64,000 nt of DNA from Chinchilla lanigera (GCF_000276665.1 NW_004955435.1:1958892-2022891); one strand, 5' to 3'. Counted from the first letter of the stretch, positions 33,773-44,084 are shown. Translations and numbers: made by a program. Notes: generated by a model not told the origin, from the letters alone.

Positions 33773-35530
33773 CTTCCTACTATGTTGTACAAATTGCATT
33801 TCTCAAGGAAATAAGATATTAATAAAATAAAATATGACATGTGTAATGAGTGCTTAGAATAGACATCAACACTTTCACATCATCTGTGTCTTTGTTTACA
33901 AAACCAAGAAATAAAAACATATATGAACTACTGTGAAAGTACCAGTAGAACACTACAAGAAAAAATAATCTTTGCTTCAATTATCACACCCAAGGCAGAC
34001 TTCACACGTGAAAATTGCATATTCCATGCACAAGTATTGCTTATACTGACAGCACATACGTTTTGGTGTCCTGTACTTTCTTGTAGGGCATAGTTGACAT
34101 CTTCTTGGTTTTTCTGTCGTTGTAGCAGGTCTTTGGGATAGTGCATCTTCCCAGTCACCTGTTAGTTCACCAGTGTGCTCTACAATTTTTTCATGTAGTT
34201 CGCTGGGCAGAAACATTTTGTTTTTCCTCTCTGTAAATGATCTCTTATGGATTCTAGTCCCAATCATCTAAGAAAATTCCTCCATGGCATTTTGTACTTG
34301 TTATTTTCTTTATAAACTATCAACTTATTTGTGCCACACGTTTGGGATCAAGTAAAACACAATCATTGGCCAATGTTTTGTGTTTCAGTTGATATCACAG
34401 TTGCTGTATAACTCATCAACAGCATATACTCTGCCTTTGGTTTTGCTGTAGAGTTTCTATCTCAGGCTTCCATTTTGTTGAGGTTTCTCTATCAATATTT
34501 CTATCATGGGGCTATGTTGACATCATCAGTACCAGTTTGCTTTTCTTTGTCATATATGAGCCCAATTTTATATCTTTCTGAAATTCAAAGGTTGTACTAT
34601 ACAGTTCTCTATTTTGAAACTGAAACATTTCATTTGGAATTTCAGCTTTGTCCCTGCATACAGCTCCTGCACTAGTCCGTTTGTGCTCTGTTAGCAAGTA
34701 AATGTCACTTAGAAACTGGTAAACCAATTGTCCAGTGTCATATTATGATTAGTTTGGGAGACGGGACCAACATGTCTGTTCACATCATTCAATTTATTAC
34801 CATACAAATAAGGGCCCAATGACTGAGTTCCAGGGTAAATTTCTAAATTCAAAGCATAAATTTTTATGCCATATTTTTACCCATTGCTTTTCCATGTTTT
34901 TTACTTTCCTGTGATTACCATGAGAAATCCCTGCTAGGTTTAGCAGACCTATGAATACTTTCAGTTCTGCTAGTGAGGTGTCATAATAAATACACCCTTG
35001 AACATGGTTGTTGGTGCATACAGAATCCTCTACTTGTATTTCAGCCTTTGTGTATTTCACAGCATCTTGTAGCATTTCGTCTGCTATAATTTACTGAACG
35101 GCAATGCTGGCATTCTGCCCAATGTGCTTCATCCCTGCGAAGACTCTCGCTATATTTTCAGACCTACTTCTAATATTGGATCATTCCCTTTGCTTGCATG
35201 ACCACTTTGCCTCGTCAAATATGTTATTCACATTTTCTTGGTCATCGAACCAAGTAGGCATGCATTCCCTGTGCCTGTGTTAGTTGATTCTTGCTCCATT
35301 TAACTGTCACAGAAACTTTGGCCACAGAGTCAATGTCAAAATCATTGTCATCCCTGTCGTCATGCACCCACACCACTCTTCTGTTATGAAAGCGTGTACT
35401 TTGCCATAATGTTGCACCTTCATCATCTTTGCATGAGTAATCTCATGATTCACTTTTGACCTCCTCCCAAACCTGCAAAATCTGTTTTTTCACGTACCAT
35501 TGTATGGAACTGGGCTACTTCTACCAGAAA
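33773..35530 (-). pseudogene. Decayed piggyBac-superfamily transposase (tail copy C attached)
   Basis: Cut-and-paste DNA transposase relic, minus strand. Pieces in family order from right to left: an acidic N-terminal stretch (DDRDDNDFDIDS, about 35350); ELKVFIGLLNLAGISHGNH (about 34920-34970), the conserved start of the transposase core; MTLDNWFTSF (about 34720-34745), which carries one catalytic-type Asp; CRDKAEIPNEM and then SYMTKKSKLVLMMST (about 34515-34665); GRVYAVDELYSNCDIN (about 34390-34440), where the family has a GVDxxDQ motif, so the first Asp is lost; WPMIVFY; and a C-terminal cysteine-rich domain RRCQLCPTRKYRTPKRMCC...CEVC (about 33980-34100). The part between the N-terminal core and MTLDNWFTS is shortened, so about 150 residues including the first catalytic region are missing. 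There are many stops and frameshifts. The CxxCP...C..C...H..C..C tail resembles the insect-type piggyBac group rather than the PGBD-type tail. No function remains. Confidence 0.8.
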
Positions 35531-36098
35531 AAATCAAAAGAAACCTTTAAAAAGCAAATCCTAGAGTGATGTGGGTATATTACAGCCTTTGTGATGCTAA
35601 GATAAACATGCCAAACTTGTTAGACAGAGCACCACATGGGTGAAAATTCTTCTTTGGCATTTTTGCACAAGGACACACATCTTCCCTTTCGTTTTACCAA
35701 ATAAGTAAACAAAGTTTGCCTCCTGTATACCTCAAGCAAAGGCACTGAGATGCATAGCCAGCTATTATTACACTAAAGCAAAAATTTAAAGTAGAAAATT
35801 AAGTGATGTGTTTGTGGAACCTAGTGTCATGCTCTCCAGGTAGGGGTTGTTTTAATATTTTAGATATGTGTGCTGTGTTGCTATATGGATTGCTAGTGTA
35901 TTTTCTCACTGTATAACTTATTTGTTCATTCTCTTACTAGTGTCATCAATTGCAAAAAAGTCTTATAATTTCAATATCATTATTAACTCACTATTCATGC
36001 TTTTCTTTCCTGTTTATGAAATGTTTCCTAGTACACATCCACCACTCAGAGCTTCTGTTATTGTTAGTCTGCTTCAAAAAATGCCTCATCAACTAAAT
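35531..36098. other. Possible 5' flank of the piggyBac element, otherwise unassigned
   Basis: AT-rich, with no recognisable inverted terminal repeat or TTAA duplication paired with the left side. Confidence 0.3.
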
Positions 36099-36649
36099 GT
36101 TACCAGGTTCGGGTTGCTCACCTCTCCCTCTGCAGTTAGATTCCAGGTTTTTCTTGAACAAAGAACTGAACAAAATGAGCAAAAAGCAGCAGGCAAGTTT
36201 ATTGAAGATAGTAAAAGTGAAGAGTTGGGGAGAAACTGGTTGGGTCAAGTAAACAGATAAAGAGCATAAAAGTAAAAACAGAGCACACACTGCCTCTGCA
36301 GAACCCAGCATGGGCTCTCACGGGAAGTTAAACAGCAAGCTCTTCCTGGCATCGGTGCATCCAAATCTCAAGGAAACCCACAAGAACTTTTACATATGCA
36401 TCCTGAGAGGCGGTGCTGGGACCCCACGTCTCAGGCTCACATCAGATCTAGTCCATACGGTTGAAAACCTGCTCCAGTTCTTGGCAGAAGTTCACACACA
36501 GGCTTTGGGAACCGTTTTGTATATGTTTTGCATGTATTTTGGGAGCTGTTTTGTGTATGTGTCTGGGAGTTTGTAATTAACAGGTCACACATACTTCTCC
36601 AGCCAGCTTTGCTATGCTCTAAGGTCTTCACTTTCTTCCCCAATATACA
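36099..36649 (-). mobile_element. Probable solo ERV LTR
   Basis: It begins TGTTACCAGG and ends AATATACA, with an inverted poly(A) signal ('GCAGGCAAGTTTATTGAAG', AATAAA on minus) followed by U5-like text 'GAACAAAGAACTGAACAAAATGAGC', as in rodent ERV LTRs. ATGTTA occurs at both borders (36097-36102 and 36650-36655) and could be the target duplication. No viral genes are present. Confidence 0.55.
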
Positions 36650-36715
36650 ATGTTAACAAAGACATGGAGCAATTTGAATGCTAATGATGAGTTAGAAGTT
36701 GCTGTAAGCACTTTA

Positions 36716-36754
36716 GAAGACACTTCGGCAGCACAAATACAACTAAACACGAAC
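36716..36754 (+). pseudogene. Truncated U6 snRNA retrocopy (5' end) joined to L1
   Basis: CTTCGGCAGCACAAATAC at 36723-36740 matches U6 snRNA positions 8-25 with one difference, followed by a looser match (AACTAAACACGAAC) to about position 38. The sequence then continues directly as L1-type DNA, the layout of the U6-L1 chimeric retrocopies known in mammals. Confidence 0.55.
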
Positions 36755-37264
36755 AGTTTGCAGGATTTATCAATTCTACCCCTGGTTATCCAATAAATCT
36801 ATGTAGTTATGCATCAAAGATACATGTACATGTTGTAGCACCATCATTTTTAAAAATAAATATCTGCTAATACCTCATATTTTCTTGAATAATAATGTAG
36901 ATATGGAATTGTGACACACAGTACAATACTGCACAGCACGGAAACTGTGAAACTGCTGCTACATGCAACAACATAAGATGACTCAAGATTAATACTAGAT
37001 GAAAAAAGTCAAGTAAAAATACATCTCACATGCTCCCATTTGTACAGAGTTTTAGACTAGATAAAATCTGTGGGAGATTACTCAGTGCTTATGCTTGTGG
37101 AGAAAGGGAGGGGAGCAGAGGGTTTAAGGCATGCAAGGAGGTTTATTTATTTGCGTGGGGATTCAGTGTGTGTGTTCTCTTTGTGGAACTTCATAAAATT
37201 ATAAAATTATTTGTGCACTTCTCTGTATGCATTAAAATTAAACAAAATGATAAAAAAATAATGT
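36755..37264 (+). mobile_element. Old L1 LINE 3' end
   Basis: 'CAATTCTACCCCTGGTTATCC', 'CTCACATGCTCCCATTTGTACAGAGTTTTAGACTAGATAAAATCTG', 'GGTTTAAGGCATGCAAGGAGG', 'GTGCACTTCTCTGTATGCATTAAAATTAAACAAAATGATAAAAAAATAATG' follow the 3' end of an old L1 family through to its A-rich terminus. Confidence 0.65.
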
Positions 37265-37566
37265 TAGCAGCCAGACATAGTACTGCATGCCTAGAATCCC
37301 AGCAGTTGAGAGGCTGAGGCAGGAAGATTCCCATGAGTTCAAAGCCAGCCTGAAGATTAATACTGCAGGAAAAAACACTCAAATGAGAATACATTCCACA
37401 TGCTTCCATTTGTATAGTTTTAAAATAGATACAATTTACAGGAGATTACTCAGTGGTTAGCTTTGTGAAGAAAGGAAGGAGAGCATAGAGTTTAAGGCAT
37501 GCAAGGAGGTTTCTTTATTTGGGTGGTGATTCAGCGAGTGTAGATAATGTGACCCTGTCTCAAAAG
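37265..37566 (+). mobile_element. B1 SINE split by a duplicated L1 segment
   Basis: The B1 left part, 'GCCAGACATAGTACTGCATGCC...GAGTTCAAAGCCAGCCTG', ends at 37348. The right part, 'ATAATGTGACCCTGTCTCAAAAG', starts at about 37541 and runs into a GAAA tail. The roughly 190 bases between are not B1 but a copy of 36984-37175. Confidence 0.7.
37349..37540 (+). repeat. Direct duplicate of upstream L1 segment 36984-37175
   Basis: Both copies start AAGATTAATACT and share 'CACATGCTTCCATTTGTA', 'GGAGATTACTCAGTG', 'GTTTAAGGCATGCAAGGAGGTTT' and 'GATTCAGYGWGTG', at roughly 80% identity by eye. The duplicate stops short of the L1 3' end, so it is not an independent retrotransposition. Confidence 0.75.
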
Positions 37567-37742
37567 AAAGAAAGAAGAAAGAAGGAAAGAAAGAAGGAAG
37601 GAAGGAAGGAAGGAAGGAAAGAAAGAAAAAGAAAGAAAGAAAGAAAGAAAAAGAAAGAAAGAAGAAAGAAAGAAAAAAAAAGAAAGAAAGAAAAAAAGAA
37701 AGAAAGAAAAAAAGAAAGAAAGAAAAGAAAGAAAGAAAACAA
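37561..37742 (+). repeat. Purine (GAAA/GGAA)n tract, expanded B1 tail
   Basis: About 180 bases of pure A/G (GAAAGAAAG, AAGGAAGG units) directly after the B1 right half. It gives long Lys/Arg/Glu and Phe/Ser frames that are not genes. Confidence 0.95.
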
Positions 37743-38169
37743 GATAAAAATCATATTGCTTTCTCTTTGGGGGAATACTTGACGCTACTTTTTGTGATAC
37801 CTCATCATCTATGTCTGTGTGCACACATAAATGCTCACTTTTAATCCTGAGATAATGTAAGGAGCTACTTTAGGCAGTTTCATCATATCTTAAATACTAA
37901 ATTCTTGAAACACAGAAGCAGAACAAATCTTAAAATTAATCTCTTTTAATCCCCTGATAAAGACCTGGAACAGGGCAGGGAGAAGGCAAGTAGACCTAGG
38001 AGCACTTATTTCAAAGGCAGAATTGAAGGGGGTTGGCAGATGATGGGAAGAATGAAGTGGTATAAACTGTAATTAATTTTTTTGGTCCATCCCTCATCCA
38101 CTTAGTCAAACTCGTTAACAGCAGGGACAACAAAGAAAGACAAGAAGCCACAGGATTTTCCTGATCTTT

Positions 38170-38510
38170 GTAGCTCCTGTGAGCTTCCTATTGATGTCAT
38201 AACAAATTACCACAAACTAAGTGGCTTAATGCAACTGAATATTTATTATTTCACTGTTCTGGAGGTCGAAGTGGAACTTCTGTGCTAAAATCAGACGACG
38301 GGTAGGAACGTATTCCTCTCTATAGATGCTGGGAAATGACCCATTTTCCTGCTTTTCTTCACCTTCTCGAGGTTGCTTTCTTGCTTTGATATGTCACCCA
38401 CTTCCATTTCCAAATTCGGAAATGGACCACAGTCTACCTCATACCACATCACCTTGATAATCTCTTTGCTTCCTTCCCTTGTGACAACTGGTGGGCAACT
38501 TGTAACACCC
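38170..38510 (-). mobile_element. Old ERVL/MaLR-like LTR fragment
   Basis: 'GAGCTTCCTATTGATGTCATAACAAATTACCACAAACTAAGTGGCTTAATGC', 'CTGTTCTGGAGGTCGAAGTG' and 'CATCACCTTGATAATCTC...CTTCCCTTGTGAC' match the common reverse-strand layout of old mammalian LTRs of this type. The exact family is not certain. Confidence 0.55.
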
Positions 38511-38539
38511 AGCCGAACTGAATCGGTGCAGTGCTGGGT

Positions 38540-39172
38540 GTGGAGGGTCATCTGAGGATTGTTGCTGACAAAATAAAAAGGAGAACTGGAGAAAAAGAAA
38601 AGAGGCTGTTGGGAGCTGGGGGTCTCCTGTGCTCTTGGGTGCCCTGGTGCGGTTGGTTCTCGTGGAGAAGCTTGCCACGGATGCTTTCCTGATGTGGACT
38701 CAGCTGTTCTCATCATCAGAGAAGCTCGGGACCTCATTATCCCTGAGGATGGCTGTGGTTCTTTTTGCGGGGAGCTCTGGTCCTTACTTTGTGTGTTGCT
38801 TCCTGGCTCCAGTGCAGATCCCTCAGCCTGCTGGCACAGATCCTTCATTCCGCTGGCACAGACTTTCTAGCTTCCACCACTGACCTTTGGGCCTTCCCAG
38901 TGCAGATCCAGGAAACAGGCCTGCATGAGACACTGTCGTGGGCTCTAGGCCTCCAGGTGGACTCATGGGAGACATTGTTATGAGCTCTAGGTCTTCAGCT
39001 GGACTCACACAGAATGTTGCTGTGAGATCCAGGCCTTCAGTTGGATTCTTTTGGTCTTTAGTCTGTGGACAGATTTCCTGCACTCTCTTTGTTTATGACT
39101 CTTAGGGTAAAATAATCCTATAAATTATATGTCCTGTATTGTTTCCCTTGTAAACCCTGATTACAACACCTG
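38540..39172 (+). mobile_element. Putative ERVL-like LTR with internal 42-bp repeats
   Basis: The 3' end, 'TAATCCTATAAATTATATGTCCTG...GTTTCCCTTGTAAACCCTGATTACAAC', resembles the 3' end of mammalian ERVL-type LTRs ending 'GTTTCTCTGGAGAACCCTGACTAATACA'. Internal tandem repeats (38927-39050) fit this LTR type. A long minus-strand frame across it (38291-38848) is not a recognised protein. Confidence 0.4.
38927..39050 (+). repeat. 42-bp tandem repeat, three copies
   Basis: Units begin at 38927 and 38969, and the third aligns at about 39011. Each carries 'TGRGCTCTAGGYCTYCAG...TGGACTC' or a diverged form (TGAGATCCAGGCCTTCAGTTGGATTC). Anchors TGAG at 38981 and 39023 are exactly 42 apart. Confidence 0.75.
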
Positions 39173-39177
39173 TAAGA

Positions 39178-39280
39178 TTTTTTTTTAACCATGCCTGGCT
39201 TGTATTTATGGTGCTCCTGCCTCAGCTTCCCAGAGTGCTAGGATTACTGAGATGTACCAACCACCAAGCCCAGTTTCTAA
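39178..39280 (-). mobile_element. B1 SINE fragment
   Basis: T-run, then 'GTGCTCCTGCCTCAGCTTCCCAGAGTGCTAGGATTACTGAGATGTACCAACCACCAAGCCCAG', the reverse complement of the 7SL-derived left part. Confidence 0.8.
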
Positions 39281-40265
39281 GGACTCTTTAATCACACTCG
39301 GCTCACTTACCTAATTCAGTATTATCTCCCTGTTTTTTAAGGTCAACAGATTGCCAATTTTAATTCAGCCTTCAAGCTTATTTCCTTCTGCCATCTAATA
39401 ATACATTTGCAGGTTATGGAGTTTACTGCTTGAGCAGCTTGGTAGTGCTGGTGGGGTTGTTCTGTTTACCATACAGAAAAGTAAGGATGAAAAATGAACA
39501 AAGCTACAGAAAGCAGAATAGAGAGGTAAAGGGAAACTGAGCTCTGATGAGACATTGTTGGAAACTCTGGACTCTAAAAACTTCAGTGCGCTCTATCTGT
39601 GGGCTTTTCAGTTATGTGATGCAATAAAATAATTTTATTCTTTTCCTAAACCAGTTTGAGTTGGGTTTCCTAGCACATGAAAATAAGCATTTTGACTGAT
39701 ATTGGGCAGAAAAGAAAAGAGAGAATTAGAAAGGAAAGAAAGGAAGCATTTCTTGCAAATCTAGGTGAAAATCTTGAAGGACTGGGAGAAGGATGAAGTT
39801 GCACTTGTAGAGGAAGTAAAAGTGTGAGCTAAGGACTAGAAAGAGTTGATTTTAGGTGTATTACATTTAGGGTTTGCATTTGAATATCTATATTCATTAA
39901 GCACTCTGAGATATAGATCTGAAATTCAGAGAAATGGGGATGAGGAAATATTTTACAATTTATACACTTTTCCTTTTAACATTTACATATTTTGTCTGCA
40001 GGGTTTCCAATACTACCTAAACCCTTGGAGTTCCACACTACTGTTTTGAAAGGAGAACATAAAATATACCACATTCTTGTCTTTAGAAAATTTCCAAAGG
40101 TTTTAAGGGTTGGTTAAGATTTACATTGCAAAGCAAGGCATTGACTTTGGTCATAATTGCTGACTAGAATGTGCAGTATGATAAAATTACTCATTTTTTT
40201 AGTCTCGAAAGAGGAAACGAATTGCTGTTACTATTCCCCCACCAACCCTGCCCATCCCCTCCTCA
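39281..40265. other. Intergenic, nothing recognised
   Basis: AT-rich; no element or gene is assigned. Confidence 0.4.
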
Positions 40266-40630
40266 TACACTGGTTGCTATAGTTAGGATCTTAGGATGTC
40301 CCACGAACACTCATACGCTGTCAGCCCTTGGTGCTATTGGGAGGTGATACAGCCTTTAGGAGGTGGAGCTTAGGGGGAGGAACTTAAGTTATTGGGAGCG
40401 TGGCCTTTATGGGCATATTAGACCCCAGTCCCTTCTTACCGCCCCTTGCTTCCTGACTACCACAGGTAAGCAAACGTGTGCCATGTGGTCCTGCCATGAT
40501 GTGCTGTGCTGCAACACACCCAGGGCAGTGGGCCCAAGAGGTCACAGAGTGAAACCCTAAAATTATGAGTGTAAAGTCTTTCTTTTAAGTTGTTTATTTC
40601 AGATGTTCTGCTACAGTGGTAGAAAGCTCA
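40266..40630 (+). mobile_element. MaLR-type LTR
   Basis: 'GGTTGCTATAGTTAGGATCTTAGGATGTCCC', 'GGTGCTATTGGGAGGTGATACAGCCTTTAGGAGGTGGAGC', 'CTTCCTGACTACCACAGG' and 'GTGTAAAGTCTTTCTTTTAAGTTGTTTATTTCAGATGTTCTGCTACAG' keep MLT1/MaLR order on the plus strand. Confidence 0.65.
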
Positions 40631-42094
40631 CAAGTTGGCTGAAGGCCCATCAAAACATCGTAGCTTGTAAGGAGGAGGAGCAAGATGTCACTCAAATATT
40701 TCAAAAACAGACGCTGAGCACAAAAATATTCATGCTCAGTTGCTTGTAGTCTTGTCACAAGTCCCTAAACCCTCCTTTCTCATTTTACTCAAAAGCTATG
40801 CTCTTTAAAGAGAAGAAATAAGAATGTTTGAGTTCCTTGTCTAAAGACATGAACTGAATTGAAGAATTCCTAACTTCCATTAAGGTTCTTATATGTTTAG
40901 GAAAAACATAAAAGCTTCATTTCTTCACCAGTCTTAGTTTTAACGTACAGGATATGTGTGCTTTTTCACATTTATGTGTATGTGTGTGGGTATGGGTATA
41001 TATATTTGGTGCTTTGTTTTCAACCAAATATCTGGGTTCCAAGGAACCTTATGAAAGGTCAGGGAAAATGTATTAGTCAGTGTTTTTAATAAGCAGAAAG
41101 ACCACATTTTCAATAAATATTAAGGAAAAGTATTTGTAAGAGAGGAGATCTTGACCAATATGTTAATTAATTCAAATCTTTGTGAACTCTAGCATTGCAT
41201 AAACTTAAATTTATCAATAGTAGTGGACTAAAGAAGGCCAAGCTATAGAATGCCAGGAGCACACAAAGGTTCTTGGCACATGTAGAACACACCATATGGT
41301 AAAGTACAATATAAATTCCTTAAATAAATAACTGCACAGGTTCATAAATCAGTGTAACTCACTACTAGAGGCTATTTACCAGTAACAAAATGACTTGGAT
41401 TCATTCGTGGCATAACAGTTTATAGTACATATTAGAAGTATAGTGAGCTTGAATATACTCAGGAAAGATGATATCAGAGTTTATAAATGCCCTAAGCCAG
41501 ATAATGAAAGCCTAACTAAAAGAGACCTCAAACAGCCAGCCACACATGCTTCCAACACTAACAGGACATTGTGATTTGAAGACGTCATCTGTAATTTTAA
41601 AACTTATGGGTAAAATACACATTATTTCATAAAAGAGATACCATATTATTTAGTAGAAGAGAGAGCTATAGAAATCATGAATCTCCCAGAACCACTAAGG
41701 ATCTGGTCCAAATTTTTACTTGGCTGGCAGTTGACTGAATTGTGTGCATCTGTGGGTAAAAGGAAAATGTTACAGCTCTGGGTAGATAATCGTGTGTCTG
41801 ATGGCTTTCCTGTTAATTGGATTAGCTCATGGGATGGAAGTAGACCAGATCCTGCCAGGTAATAAATTCATTTCTAAGGGCAGTGTCATTCAGACAAAAT
41901 TATTGCATGATTTTATCAGGGCATTTACTGATAACCCAGGACCAAGCAAAAATGAATAATGCATCTCTAAATACCCATTTTGAGTAAAAAATATAATACT
42001 CAGAAAATGATCTGACAAAGAGGACATGGCCTGAAAATCAAGTCTAGTGAGCTACCTTTCCAAATAAACATGTCAGCTACAATTAAACATAGCA
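40631..42094. other. Intergenic AT-rich DNA, nothing recognised
   Basis: No gene or element is assigned up to the assembly gap. Confidence 0.4.
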
Positions 42095-42471
42095 NNNNNN
42101 NNNNNNNNNNNNNNNNNNNNNNNNNNNNNNNNNNNNNNNNNNNNNNNNNNNNNNNNNNNNNNNNNNNNNNNNNNNNNNNNNNNNNNNNNNNNNNNNNNNN
42201 NNNNNNNNNNNNNNNNNNNNNNNNNNNNNNNNNNNNNNNNNNNNNNNNNNNNNNNNNNNNNNNNNNNNNNNNNNNNNNNNNNNNNNNNNNNNNNNNNNNN
42301 NNNNNNNNNNNNNNNNNNNNNNNNNNNNNNNNNNNNNNNNNNNNNNNNNNNNNNNNNNNNNNNNNNNNNNNNNNNNNNNNNNNNNNNNNNNNNNNNNNNN
42401 NNNNNNNNNNNNNNNNNNNNNNNNNNNNNNNNNNNNNNNNNNNNNNNNNNNNNNNNNNNNNNNNNNNNNNN
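42095..42471. other. Assembly gap (377 N)
   Basis: A run of undetermined bases. The 182-codon open frame across it is an artefact of Ns. Confidence 1.
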
Positions 42472-42849
42472 CTCTTTATAATAAAAGTATTATATAATGT
42501 GTGTAATTTACCAGAAACACCAATAATTTTCCTAGTATATTTACTAAAAAGTTATAGAATGTGCCTAGTTTACCAGAAACAACAATTTCACATTGTACGT
42601 GATCACCATTCAAGTTGACAACTTTGGCTTGCAGGAAGGGAGGACTATATGGAAGGTGATTATTTGGAAGGATAGTTCCCTTTCAGAAGAACATCAGGAA
42701 TCTGGCTCTGGTGTCCTTTCTCTCCTTGGAAGTGTCTGCAGCCCACTAGGACATGCTTCTGGCTTACCAGGTCTCAACCTTCTGAAAACTAAAAATTGGT
42801 CTAAGGTTGTCTCTTTCTGTCTTTTCATTAACACTGTTCTGTAGTATGA

Positions 42850-43640
42850 TATGACGCTGTCATTGAGCAAGTGAATGCAATGACTGGCTTTTTCTCTGTC
42901 TGGCTGGGTCTTCTCTGAAATGTTTGTAGCCCTATTTTTTCAGGGTTTCTTTTGTTTCAGAAGAAGAACTTTGCTCCACTGACTGTTGATCCTCATGCTC
43001 CTCTTCAGAAAACTCTTCAGCTGCCATTCTCTGTTGCTTGACCAGGAGTTGCTACAGTTCCTCTGCAGACAGCTCCTCTGAGTTCTCCTCCACCAGTTCC
43101 TCAACATCGCCACTGTTTATCTGCAAGCTATGGACTCTTCTGTAGAGACCTATCAATCACAGGGTCAACTGAAGCCTCAGGCTCCTCTTCTCAACCTTCA
43201 AAATCTGTATCCGTACTGTAATCTGAGTAACATCTTTAGCAACACTAGCTTCCTTATATAAATCTTTCTCTGTGAGATCGTCGAGATGGTGGGTTTCGAC
43301 ATGTTGCACACATAGTGAGATTGGTCACACAAAGGCCACACTCATGCTTCTTCACAGTTTCCTTTTTTTCCATGCTGACTGCTTTCTTTACCTTCCCTTC
43401 CTTCCTTAGCTTCTTTTCCAGTTTTTTGGGGCCCATTCTGATAGCAATAATTGTAGACATTATATAAAGCACTGACCAAAATCACATCCACAGCCACGTG
43501 CATTTGGGCTCAGACTGACACTTACACACACTTATCCATGCTTTTCTGGCACTGTGAGCCTTTTTTCACAATCACACAAGTGGCCAGCACAGGGGTCATA
43601 CATAACTCAAGACTTTAGTTTTTAAGTTAAACCTAAAATT
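42850..43640 (-). pseudogene. Internally deleted Tigger (pogo/Tc1-mariner) transposase relic
   Basis: The minus strand starts MGPKKLEKKLRKEGKVKKAV and continues with SMEKKE, then (after a frameshift) SKPTISTI, the N-terminal helix-turn-helix DNA-binding region of Tigger transposases. About 60 codons later the sequence jumps to acidic C-terminal text (reading DVEELVEENSEEL in one frame, then KKIGLQTFQ), so the central DDE catalytic domain is missing. The 5' UTR-like part runs to about 43640. It is a non-autonomous, dead element with several frameshifts. Confidence 0.7.
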
Positions 43641-43914
43641 CTGGGTATAGCTCAAGTTGTTCCTATATGAAGCTGGTCCTAACTTAAGGGACAAATGCAT
43701 ATTTTACCTTCCCTGTTATAGACGTATATATGTATACATTAAATTTATCATGAAAATATTTACTTTGGCAGAATTTATTATCTTACTTTTAAAACAGATC
43801 TTCATTTCTAATACATAGTGGCCTTATGTCTTTTTAAATTATATTTGAAATTTGTATGCTCATGAAATATATTAATGGTAATTAAATTTATATCTAACTT
43901 GTTAAGTGTAAAAC

Positions 43915-44060
43915 TATTGCCTTTGTTCTACAGATAAGGGAATTAAATTTCAGTGGTCTACATATTCAAGTTCACACCCTTAACAAGGGAAAGAATCAGA
44001 TTCCAATATCCTGTGTGGAAGACAAGCACCTATTTCATACTAGCTGGTACTTCTGAGAGT
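43915..44060 (-). repeat. Possible MIR fragment
   Basis: 'GTTCTACAGATAAGGGAATTAAATTTCAG', 'CAAGTTCACACCCTTAACAAGGGAAAGAATCAGATTCC' keeps the reverse MIR order. Confidence 0.45.
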
Positions 44061-44084
44061 TAAGATACGGAACATGTATTTTGG

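Noticed and set aside
37519..37824. Long Lys/Arg/Glu-rich and Phe/Ser-rich frames
   Set aside because: Translation of a GAAA/GGAA simple repeat, not protein-coding.
38291..38848. 185-codon open frame on the minus strand
   Set aside because: It crosses two LTR-like elements, has no recognisable domain and overlaps frames on the other strand.
42070..42618. 182-codon open frame
   Set aside because: Most of it is the run of Ns in the assembly gap.
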